Source of the DNA: an uncultured Bacilli bacterium | GTDB taxonomy: Bacteria; Bacillota_I; Bacilli_A; RF39; UBA660 | NCBI GenBank assembly: GCA_934098345.1 | Contig: CAKONX010000057.1 | Coordinates: forward strand, 1 to 7,589 | Direction: 5' to 3' | Length of the DNA stretch: 7,589 nucleotides | Part shown: piece by piece, positions 1-6,537 of the stretch | Layout of the letters: each line of letters opens with the position of its first letter | How positions within the stretch are numbered: the first letter of the stretch is position 1 | Position numbers and translations under genes: made by a program | Notes under the pieces: model-generated | What the model was told of the DNA's origin: nothing | The model's input: the letters and a program-made list of their open reading frames with translations, nothing else | The model's database searches: none

Positions 1-2
1 AA

Positions 3-986
3 GTAAATACAATGAGTGTTGGACAAGATAAAAAGTCAATATTTGTTCCAGCGATAAAGACAATAAAACCAACTAAGCCAATACAAAAGCAAGAAATAGA
101 TGTTGTTGAAATTAATAATGTAACTTTAAAATTCAGTAATGGTGAGAAACCAGTATTTACTGGAACAATATCAGACGATAGATATAAATTTGTTTTTGAA
201 GCATGGAGAACTAATGATGCAGGAATAAGTTCTGTAGATTGGTTTAATAATGATGATCATCTTGAATACTGGGGTGGAAAATTAATAACTATGTTTGATA
301 AAAATAAAACATATACTTATGAATTAGCTTTAGTAACTACAGCTGAAGGTGGTGAGAAGTGGTTTTTTGGACAAAATACAAAATTAAAAATTAATGGACA
401 AGAAGTTGGATATGTATGTGGAAGTTCTTATGATGAACAGTCATTTAGTGTTACAACCAAAATAACAATAACTCCTACACCTACAAAACCTGAGCAACCA
501 GTTAAGGAAACTGTTAAAGAAATTCAAAGTACTGGTGAAACTAAAGGACAAATTGAATTTGAGTCAGGAGTTAATAAAGACTACAAATTAGATATTAAAC
601 CAACAGAAATTAAAGAAGATTTAGCAAATAAAAATGTTAAATATATCGTAGATATAAATGTATTAGAAAATGGTCAAGTAGTTAAAATCAGTGATACTAA
701 AATGAAAATTAGATTTGCTTTACCAGAAGATTTAAAAGGATATAAAACATATAAAATTGTATATATCTTAAATGGTGAAATAAAAGAAACTATTCCTGCT
801 ACAATAGAGGATGGAGACATCGTTTTTGAAACAAATCACTTAAGTGAATATGGAATAATTGCAACTAATGAAAGTATTACTAATCCAAAAACTTCAGATA
901 ATATAATTTTCTATATTATAGTAGGAGTTATATCTTTAGCTGGTATTCTAACATCTTATTTATATAAGAAAAAAATGCAAAATTAA
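3..986 (+). CDS. Cell-surface protein with Ig-like and stalk domains and a sortase sorting signal (5'-truncated)
   Basis: This is the C-terminal part of a secreted, wall-anchored surface protein. The frame is open to the left edge. The first ATG (12-14) has no Shine-Dalgarno before it and no signal peptide after it, so the real start lies outside the window. Counting from that Met, residues about 33-155 look like an Ig-like module of bacterial surface proteins, ending in a 'KINGQEV' strand. Residues 154-168 form a Thr/Pro/Lys-rich linker (PTPTKPEQP). Residues about 178-286 form a second beta-rich domain ending 'FETNHLSEYGI', a pattern common just before Gram-positive anchors. The C-terminus is a sorting signal: NPKTSD (291-296), about 20 hydrophobic residues, then a KKK tail. 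Ser replaces the usual Gly after the Thr. A sortase gene lies convergently next door, so the pair may be enzyme and substrate. The ligand or adhesive role cannot be told from sequence. Confidence 0.85.
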   Translation, partial: VNTMSVGQDKKSIFVPAIKTIKPTKPIQKQEIDVVEINNVTLKFSNGEKPVFTGTISDDRYKFVFEAWRTNDAGISSVDWFNNDDHLEYWGGKLITMFDKNKTYTYELALVTTAEGGEKWFFGQNTKLKINGQEVGYVCGSSYDEQSFSVTTKITITPTPTKPEQPVKETVKEIQSTGETKGQIEFESGVNKDYKLDIKPTEIKEDLANKNVKYIVDINVLENGQVVKISDTKMKIRFALPEDLKGYKTYKIVYILNGEIKETIPATIEDGDIVFETNHLSEYGIIATNESITNPKTSDNIIFYIIVGVISLAGILTSYLYKKKMQN

Positions 987-1009
987 AAGAGCTTTTTAGC
1001 TCTTTTTTT
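985..1009. terminator. Intrinsic terminator between the convergent surface-protein and sortase genes
   Basis: A 9-bp hairpin, AAAAGAGCT-TTTT-AGCTCTTTT (985-993 / 998-1006), runs into a seven-T tract (1003-1009) on the plus strand. It begins inside the surface gene's TAA stop, and the sortase stop codon (996-998) lies in its loop and stem. On the minus strand it is followed by TTTTAATTTT, so it probably ends transcription both ways, more strongly rightward. Confidence 0.85.
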
Positions 1010-1799
1010 CATACTTAATTAATTTTGCATGAACAACTAATTTTTCATTAGATCTATGGCATGTTGATAAAGTTAATATTTTATCATTGGTATTTACCTC
1101 AGTATTAAATTTATATATACTTCTATCTTTTATTAAATTAACAAATTCAATAAATTCATCATCATCTTTAAAATCTGTTTTTAAATAATCTGTTGAAGTA
1201 GGTATGTGATAAATACTAAATATTTGATATAAACCATTTTCTTTTTCTGTTGATACTTTTATTATATGATTACCAGTTTCATTAAACCAACTTTTCTTTA
1301 AAGTATTATTTAACGAACCAAACATTGTTTTATCTTTTCTATTATGAGCATATATAATTGAATTTTTATTATCCAATAAATTATTTCTATAATCTAAAAA
1401 TAACCAACCAGCATCATTTTTCTTTTTATTAAAACTATGGTCTAAATAATAAACATTGTTATCAGTTTGTACAAAAGGATAATTTATGTTAGTTCCATTA
1501 ACTGTAATCCAACCAACAATATCTTCATTCGTACTCTTTAACTTTGAAAAATCAACATCAATTAAACTCATTTTTATATAATCCCAGTAAGGATTATCTT
1601 TTTTAGGGTATTCTTGTTGTTCAACAATTTCTGTGTTATCTGTACTTTCTTTTATATCAACATTTTCGTGCATATCATTAAGTTCATTAGATGTATTATC
1701 TGAGTCTTTTTTCCAACTTATTATTTTAAATATTGAATAACAAAAAAGTAAAATAAAAATTACCATTAAGATATTCATAAATAACTTTTTCTTTTTCAT
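996..1799 (-). CDS. Class B-type sortase, membrane-anchored transpeptidase
   Basis: Sortases cleave a C-terminal sorting signal after Thr and join the protein to a peptidoglycan amino group on the outer membrane face. The 267-aa length is typical of class B. The N-terminus is a Lys-rich start plus one membrane segment (about 7-28) and a charged linker (about 30-70). The catalytic domain follows, with family blocks VGWITVNGTNINYPFVQ (95-111), YYLDHSF (117-123), GWLFLDYRN (131-139), IIYAHN with catalytic His152, and LTLSTC with catalytic Cys247. In the usual alignment the third catalytic residue, Arg, comes just before the last 'xVVHAKLI' strand. Here that position is Lys253 (NEKLVVHAKLI); the only nearby Arg is Arg249, two residues after the Cys. 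The ATG at 1799 has AGGTGA seven bases upstream. It is convergent with the surface-protein gene carrying NPKTS and divergent from the 477-aa gene. I did not assign srtB because class B-like subclasses differ in substrate and function. Confidence 0.93.
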   Translation of the reverse strand: MKKKKLFMNILMVIFILLFCYSIFKIISWKKDSDNTSNELNDMHENVDIKESTDNTEIVEQQEYPKKDNPYWDYIKMSLIDVDFSKLKSTNEDIVGWITVNGTNINYPFVQTDNNVYYLDHSFNKKKNDAGWLFLDYRNNLLDNKNSIIYAHNRKDKTMFGSLNNTLKKSWFNETGNHIIKVSTEKENGLYQIFSIYHIPTSTDYLKTDFKDDDEFIEFVNLIKDRSIYKFNTEVNTNDKILTLSTCHRSNEKLVVHAKLIKYEKKS

Positions 1800-1808
1800 A
1801 ATTTCACC

Positions 1809-1845
1809 TGTAACTATTATACTATATTTTTTGCAATAAACAAAT
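1809..1845 (-). promoter_or_regulatory. Predicted sortase promoter
   Basis: On the minus strand a perfect TATAAT (-10, at 1821-1816) lies 16 bp downstream of a weak TTGTTT (-35, three of six matches). The predicted start is the A at 1809, giving a leader of only about 10 nt that begins with the AGGTGA ribosome binding site. The element overlaps the divergent promoter of the 1897 gene. Confidence 0.55.
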
Positions 1846-1866
1846 TTGTATGATAGAATAACAACA
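1831..1866 (+). promoter_or_regulatory. Predicted promoter of the 477-aa transglutaminase-like gene
   Basis: TTGCAA (-35, 1831-1836), a 17-bp spacer, and TAGAAT (-10, 1854-1859) preceded by TG at 1851-1852 (extended -10). The predicted start is A1866, leaving a leader of about 31 nt that contains the ribosome binding site AAGGGGTGAGGAT before the ATG at 1897. The -35 is palindromic and lies inside the spacer of the leftward sortase promoter. Confidence 0.6.
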
Positions 1867-1896
1867 ATTATGTTTTAATCTTTAAGGGGTGAGGAT

Positions 1897-3330
1897 ATGA
1901 TAGAAAAGGGTTTTTATGATTTACAAAATTTTATAAAATCGTGTGACTTTGAAATAGCAAATGGTATTTTTAGAAAAGAACACATTAAAACAGCAAGACA
2001 ATATTTAAAAGAATTAGATTTTATAAAAGAATCATACAAAAATATGTGGGTAATTGCTTTAGAACAAAAATTAAAATACTTTATTGAGGTTATACGAGCA
2101 AATAATATAGAAAATAAAACTAATATTTCTAAAATGGATGCATTAAATTTAATTGAAAATAATAATATTGCCGATTATGTTATTACGATGATTAAAGAAA
2201 AAAGACTTACTGATCCTTTATTGATAGCTCGATTTGCATACATTGAATTATCTAGATATCTTTATTATGATATTTCTTATACCCAAATAAAAGATCAAGA
2301 AAGAAAAAGTATAATTGTTAATACACCATGTGATCCAGAACATACTAAGATATTCTCTTATGTTGTATGTACTCAATGGTTAGAACTATATTCTTATATT
2401 ATGAAACAATTTGGTATAAGAGTAATAAAAACAAAAAGAGAAGATGAAAACCATGTATGGGGAGAAATAGAACTAGATAGTAAAAATATAATCATTGTTG
2501 ATGCAACGGACTATATAGACTCTTCTATAGATTTAAGTAATGCTAAATCGATAAGCCCAACTAAAGGATTTTTGGTACTTCCTAAAGAGTATTCTCAAAT
2601 ACGTTTATATGAACTTTACAATAAACCTCAATATAAAAATATATTAAATGATATTAAGAAATATTATGAATTAAATAAAGAACTTGATATAATACTTGGC
2701 TATATTGGTATGGATGGATATCCTATTGAGCAAATACTAGAAACAAACCCAATTTTCGCTCAAAGATTGGCGGTTATAGAAGGTGAAAAAGAAATAATAA
2801 ACTTTTTAAAGAAAACAAGCCAATTTTTTCTAAATCTTTCTTTACCAAACAATATTGATGGATATGAAGCCTTTGCTTACTATTATAGTTATATAGAAAA
2901 TTTACCAATTAATATAAGAGGTAGTATTTCTATGAAAACATTATTTGTTGATTCATTTGATTATAAGCAAAAAATTCTTAAAAAGAAATATTTAAATGCA
3001 CCAGAAGAGTATTTACAATATCTAGAAGATTTAGTTTATTCTAGATATTATGAATATTTCCAAGATAAAACTGATAAAAAAATATTTGAGTTGATAAAAA
3101 GTAAGAAAATGTCTTTAGATGAGATAAGTGATATAGCTTTAAAAGAAGAATTAAAAATAGCTGAAATTAATCGTCGATTAAATCCATATTACGCAATTAA
3201 TTCTTTAACCATTTATAATCCCTATAGTGATGATGATCCTATTACACTTCTTTATGAACCATCATCTGGTAAAAAATTATATAAATCATTAAATGAGTTA
3301 CAAGAATTTAAAAGAGAAAATAATTTGTAG
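1897..3330 (+). CDS. Cytoplasmic transglutaminase-like (papain-fold) protein, function unknown
   Basis: This 477-aa protein has no signal peptide or membrane segment, so it is predicted to be cytoplasmic. Its middle carries a transglutaminase-like core. A block of the type seen before such cores (ARFAYIELSRYLYYD, 111-125) is followed by Cys158 in VVCTQWLELYSYIMKQFGI, His186 in NHVWGEI, and Asp202 in IIIVDATD. The order, the spacing and the 'DAT' after a hydrophobic strand fit the Cys-His-Asp triad of transglutaminase-core proteins, most of which in bacteria are proteases or amidases rather than cross-linkers. The first 105 residues and the C-terminal 250 are mostly helical and unrecognised. 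Tyr, Ile and Lys content is high, which is normal for this base composition. The start is fixed by AAGGGGTGAGGAT just upstream. It is transcribed away from the sortase from overlapping promoters. No clear terminator follows, so readthrough into the next gene is possible. Fold call moderately sure; substrate unknown. Confidence 0.75.
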   Translation: MIEKGFYDLQNFIKSCDFEIANGIFRKEHIKTARQYLKELDFIKESYKNMWVIALEQKLKYFIEVIRANNIENKTNISKMDALNLIENNNIADYVITMIKEKRLTDPLLIARFAYIELSRYLYYDISYTQIKDQERKSIIVNTPCDPEHTKIFSYVVCTQWLELYSYIMKQFGIRVIKTKREDENHVWGEIELDSKNIIIVDATDYIDSSIDLSNAKSISPTKGFLVLPKEYSQIRLYELYNKPQYKNILNDIKKYYELNKELDIILGYIGMDGYPIEQILETNPIFAQRLAVIEGEKEIINFLKKTSQFFLNLSLPNNIDGYEAFAYYYSYIENLPINIRGSISMKTLFVDSFDYKQKILKKKYLNAPEEYLQYLEDLVYSRYYEYFQDKTDKKIFELIKSKKMSLDEISDIALKEELKIAEINRRLNPYYAINSLTIYNPYSDDDPITLLYEPSSGKKLYKSLNELQEFKRENNL

Positions 3331-3336
3331 ATTTAA

Positions 3337-3372
3337 TTTACATTGAAATATATAAATTGTATAATGAATATA
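3337..3372 (+). promoter_or_regulatory. Strong consensus-like promoter before the Tim44-like gene
   Basis: TTTACA (-35, 3337-3342; five of six consensus bases), an exact 17-bp spacer and a perfect TATAAT (-10, 3360-3365). The predicted start is A3372, giving a 20-nt leader with the ribosome binding site GAGGTG at 3381-3386. It is the best-scoring promoter in the window by eye. Confidence 0.7.
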
Positions 3373-3391
3373 GTTAATAAGAGGTGTAGCT

Positions 3392-4138
3392 ATGGAATTT
3401 TTACTTATATGGTTAAGTATTGTTTTTGTTATTTTAATAATAATTGGAGCGATTATTTTAGTTATATATTCTAAATTAAAGAAAAGTGTTAAGAGTTTAG
3501 GTTTAAGTGAAAGTGAACTAGTAAGTATGATTAAAGATGGAGAAAGTGATGCTATAACTAGACATAAATCTATTTCTGGAATGAGTTCACTTATAATTCC
3601 TAGAATAGTTCGTGACTTTCCAAACTTTAGTGAATCTGAATTATATCGTAAAGTTGAAACATCTTTACTTGCTATATTTAATTCATTAGAAAATGAAGTT
3701 GTTTTAAATAAAGTAGAATTAAATGTTATAAAAAATAATCTTGAACTTACTATTGAAGATATGAAAAATAGTAATATATCTAAAAAATTTAAAGATATAA
3801 AATTTCATAATCATGCTATAAAGAGTTATAAAAAAAGTGATGGAGTATTAATGATTTCAGTAGCTACATCTTTGGAATACTTTTATAAAGAAAAGAAAAA
3901 TGATGAAATTATTTCAGACTACAGTGATTATAAAAAACAAACTGTATATGAAACAAAATTTATATATGTTTATGATCCGGAAAAATATGAATCAACTAAA
4001 AATCTAATTGGTATTCATTGTCCAAATTGTGGTTCTCCAGTAAAAAATTTATCTAATAAACACTGTGCTTACTGTGGAAGTGGGTTAGAAGACATTAATT
4101 TAAAATCTTGGTTTATAAGTGAATATAAAGAAAAATAA
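3392..4138 (+). CDS. Membrane-anchored Tim44-like domain protein with C-terminal zinc ribbon
   Basis: This 248-aa protein starts with one long hydrophobic segment (about 3-26) followed by Lys-rich residues (KLKK), which suggests an N-terminal anchor with the rest in the cytoplasm. Residues about 70-200 resemble the Tim44-like domain found in many uncharacterised Firmicutes proteins: a 'DFPNFSESELYRKVETSLLAIFNSLE' helix (split here at 75-87 and 88-100), then strands including GVLMISVATSLEYFY (151-165) and a 'KFIYVYDPEKYES' strand (189-201). A four-cysteine zinc ribbon follows, with Cys210 and Cys213 (CPNCG) and Cys225 and Cys228 (CAYCG), then a short tail with Trp240. Tim44-like domains bind proteins or membranes in mitochondrial import; the bacterial role is not established. 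The ATG has GAGGTG five bases upstream and its own promoter. RecD2 starts 36 bp after its stop with no terminator between, so some cotranscription is likely. Domain identity is from motif layout, not a search. Confidence 0.72.
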   Translation: MEFLLIWLSIVFVILIIIGAIILVIYSKLKKSVKSLGLSESELVSMIKDGESDAITRHKSISGMSSLIIPRIVRDFPNFSESELYRKVETSLLAIFNSLENEVVLNKVELNVIKNNLELTIEDMKNSNISKKFKDIKFHNHAIKSYKKSDGVLMISVATSLEYFYKEKKNDEIISDYSDYKKQTVYETKFIYVYDPEKYESTKNLIGIHCPNCGSPVKNLSNKHCAYCGSGLEDINLKSWFISEYKEK

Positions 4139-4140
4139 TA

Positions 4141-4175
4141 TTAATAAATATTAAATACGTGATATAATTACGTTA
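4141..4175 (+). promoter_or_regulatory. Extended -10 promoter that predicts a leaderless recD2 mRNA
   Basis: TGATATAAT (4160-4168) is a perfect extended -10 (TGn plus TATAAT). TTAATA at 4141-4146 is a plausible -35 (four of six) with a 16-bp spacer. Counting from the -10, +1 falls on A4175, the first base of the recD2 ATG. No Shine-Dalgarno is present between the -10 and the ATG (the bases are TACGTT). Confidence 0.6.
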
Positions 4176-6355
4176 TGGACAAAATTACAGGTAAATTTAA
4201 AAAAATTATATTTGATGGAAATAATGGCTACAAGGTCATTCTTTTTCGTGTTAAAGAAACAAGTGTTAATTTAAGTGAACTTGTTAATAAAACTATCACG
4301 ATTAATGGATACTTTCATGAAACTAATATAGATGAATCTTATGAATTAGAAGGTAACTATGTTTTAAATGAAAGATACGGATACCAATTTCAAGTAACAA
4401 GCTATAAAAAACAAGAAATAGTTGGAGTTAACAGAGTAGAAGAATTTTTGACTTCACCATTTGTAAAAGGCTGTGGAGAAAAAACAGCTAAAAAGATAGT
4501 TGATACTTTAGGAGAAGATGCAATTAATTTAATTAAAGAAGATAAAAATAATTTAATTAAAGTCGGTTTAGCAGATTCAACTGTAGAAAAAATATATAAA
4601 TCTATCATGGATTATTATGAAACTGATGAAACAATCATGTTTTTAAAAAGCTTAGATTTTTCTAATAAAGAAGTAATGAAAATAGTAAATAAATATGGAA
4701 ATAAAGCAACAAATGTAGCTAAAAATAATTTATATGCTTTTATTGAATTTGTTGATTTTAATTCTTTAGATAAAGCTTTCTTTAAAATTTATGAAGAAAC
4801 AAATGAAATGCGTATTCAAGCATGTATTATAGAAGCAATAAAAAGAATTACTTTTTCATCAGGAGATACGTATACATATAAAGAAGAAATACTTAATGCT
4901 TTAAATCAAGAATTTGATATAACTACTGATGAAAATATTGATGATATATTTGAAAAACTAATATTTAGTGGTAATTTAAAAGTTCTTGATAATAAATATT
5001 ATTTAATGGAAAACTATTTAGATGAGGTAAATATCGCTAATACTTTATCTAAAATGTTAAATAATGATGAAACGAGTATCAAAGATTTTGATAAATATTT
5101 ACCATATGTAGAAAGTGAATTTAATATTAAATATGATGAAAATCAAAAAAATGCCATAAAAGAAGTTTTAAAACAACCAGTATCAATTATAACTGGAGGA
5201 CCAGGAACTGGAAAAACAACTATCATAAAAGGTTTACTAAGAATGTATCAATACTTAAATAATTTAACCGATTTACAAATGACTAATAATATAGCGCTTC
5301 TTGCCCCAACAGGAAGAGCAAGTAAACGTATGAGTGAAACTACTAATTTTGCAGCATCTACTATTCATAGATACTTAAAATGGAATAAAGAATTAAATGA
5401 ATTCGGAATAAACGAATATAATAAAGAAATTCATAAATTTATTATAGTAGATGAAACAAGTATGATTGATAATTTTTTAATGAGTAGTTTATTAAAAGGA
5501 ATAAATGATAATACCAAAATATGTTTTGTAGGTGATGAATATCAACTTCCATCAGTAAACTCTGGTAATGTTTTAAAAGATATGATTTCATCTCAATTAT
5601 TTCCACATATTAGATTAACAGAAATATATCGACAAAGTGATAACTCATTTATACCAATACTTGCATCTGAAATAAAAGATATGGATATAACTTCATCTAT
5701 AGAAACTAAAAAAGATGATTATAACTTCTTAGACTGTAATAAAGAAGATATAAAAGAAATGATAGGTAAAATTGTATTAAAGTCAATTGAACATGGAATA
5801 GATGAAAAAAGAATTCAAATACTTGCTCCAATGTATAAAGGAGTAAATGGTATAGATGAAATAAATAAAGTCTTACAAACAATATTTAATCCTTATAATG
5901 TTAATAAAAATGAAGTAGAAATTGGTAACATAATTTATAGAGTAGGAGATAAAATTATTAATTTAGTTAATAATGTTGAAGAAAATATCTTTAATGGTGA
6001 TATAGGTTATATAAAAGAAATAAATAAAAATAAACCATCTGAATTTATGAAAATTGATTTTTATGGTAATCCAGTTACTTTAAAACGTGATGAACTTCAA
6101 TCTATAAAACATGCATATGCCATGAGTATACATAAAAGTCAGGGTAGTGAATTTGATCATGTAATAATGCCAATAACTAAAGAATATATGCGTATGCTTT
6201 ATAACAAACTTATTTATACAGGTGTTTCCCGAGCAAAAAAATCTTTAGTTTTAATTGGTGATAAAAGTGCATTCATGTTTGCTGTAAAAAATAATTATAG
6301 TAGAGAAAGAAAAACTTCATTAACGGAATTTATTATGAATAATTTTAACAATTAA
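4175..6355 (+). CDS. recD2: RecD2-type superfamily 1B ATP-dependent DNA helicase (5'-3')
   Basis: RecD2 is a RecBC-independent 5'-3' DNA helicase acting in DNA repair and replication-fork maintenance. The 726-aa length fits RecD2 and exceeds enterobacterial RecD (about 600 aa). Order of parts: an N-terminal OB-like domain (ITGKFKKIIFDGNNGYKVI, from residue 4); helix-hairpin-helix repeats (FLTSPFVKGCGEKTAKKIV, 91-109, and following); then the motor. Helicase motifs are all intact: Walker A GGPGTGKTT (341-349), motif Ia APTGRASKRM (377-386), motif II DETSM (426-430), motif III GDEYQLPSV (453-461), motif IV EIYRQ (483-487), motif V AMSIHKSQGSEFDHV (649-663) and motif VI YTGVSRAKKSLVLIGD (681-696). 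The start is fixed by family alignment, since the OB domain begins right at Met1, even though no ribosome binding site precedes it; the promoter suggests leaderless translation. A 43-aa ORF follows 26 bp later with no terminator between. Confidence 0.96.
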   Translation: MDKITGKFKKIIFDGNNGYKVILFRVKETSVNLSELVNKTITINGYFHETNIDESYELEGNYVLNERYGYQFQVTSYKKQEIVGVNRVEEFLTSPFVKGCGEKTAKKIVDTLGEDAINLIKEDKNNLIKVGLADSTVEKIYKSIMDYYETDETIMFLKSLDFSNKEVMKIVNKYGNKATNVAKNNLYAFIEFVDFNSLDKAFFKIYEETNEMRIQACIIEAIKRITFSSGDTYTYKEEILNALNQEFDITTDENIDDIFEKLIFSGNLKVLDNKYYLMENYLDEVNIANTLSKMLNNDETSIKDFDKYLPYVESEFNIKYDENQKNAIKEVLKQPVSIITGGPGTGKTTIIKGLLRMYQYLNNLTDLQMTNNIALLAPTGRASKRMSETTNFAASTIHRYLKWNKELNEFGINEYNKEIHKFIIVDETSMIDNFLMSSLLKGINDNTKICFVGDEYQLPSVNSGNVLKDMISSQLFPHIRLTEIYRQSDNSFIPILASEIKDMDITSSIETKKDDYNFLDCNKEDIKEMIGKIVLKSIEHGIDEKRIQILAPMYKGVNGIDEINKVLQTIFNPYNVNKNEVEIGNIIYRVGDKIINLVNNVEENIFNGDIGYIKEINKNKPSEFMKIDFYGNPVTLKRDELQSIKHAYAMSIHKSQGSEFDHVIMPITKEYMRMLYNKLIYTGVSRAKKSLVLIGDKSAFMFAVKNNYSRERKTSLTEFIMNNFNN

Positions 6356-6381
6356 GTCCAAACTAAAAATGGAGGTAAAGT

Positions 6382-6513
6382 ATGAAAAAGTTTTACATAA
6401 TAAGTCCAATAATAAGTGCATCATGTCTTTTCTTAACAGGATATATGCTATATAAAAAGAATGCTAAAAATATGATAGATATAATAATAGAAGAGATTGA
6501 AACAATAAAATAG
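6382..6513 (+). CDS. 43-aa single-pass membrane microprotein, downstream of recD2
   Basis: This short ORF encodes MKKFYIISPIISASCLFLTG, then a Tyr/Lys region (YMLYKKNAKN), then an acidic, Ile-rich tail ending EEIETIK and a TAG stop. Residues about 4-24 form one hydrophobic segment bounded by KK at the start and KK at 25-26, and the tail could be an amphipathic helix. Support for a real gene: a near-perfect ribosome binding site GGAGG (6371-6375) at 6-base spacing, a stop codon that sits exactly at the base of an intrinsic terminator, and a position 26 bp after recD2 on the same strand with no promoter of its own seen. I do not recognise the family. It could be a small membrane regulator or an anchoring peptide, but no function can be inferred. 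An N-terminal anchor is more likely than a cleaved signal peptide, since so little would remain. Confidence 0.72.
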   Translation: MKKFYIISPIISASCLFLTGYMLYKKNAKNMIDIIIEEIETIK

Positions 6514-6537
6514 AGTACAAAAAATGTACTCTATTTT
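6507..6537. terminator. Bidirectional intrinsic terminator between convergent genes
   Basis: A perfect 13-bp inverted repeat, AAAATAGAGTACA (6507-6519) and TGTACTCTATTTT (6525-6537), flanks a 5-base A loop. The stem ends in T-rich runs in both directions. It contains the stop codons of both convergent genes: TAG 6511-6513 of the 43-aa ORF and TAG (6533-6531) of the minus-strand transglutaminase-like gene. Confidence 0.9.

Noticed and set aside
12..14. ATG at 12 as the true start of the surface protein
   Set aside because: No ribosome binding site, no signal peptide, and the frame stays open to the window edge, so the gene is truncated here.
3331..3359. Possible terminator after the 477-aa gene
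   Set aside because: Only a 6-bp all-AT inverted repeat (AATTTA/TAAATT) with no T-tract; too weak to call, and it overlaps the next promoter.
4526..4562. Direct repeat AATTTAATTAAAG (4526-4538 and 4550-4562)
   Set aside because: It encodes the recurring Asn-Leu-Ile-Lys in recD2's helical region; AT-rich coding coincidence, with no third copy or mobile-element context.
4402..4608. Minus-strand 68-aa reading frame
   Set aside because: It lies fully inside recD2 antisense to the helix-hairpin-helix region, with no recognisable domain or context of its own.
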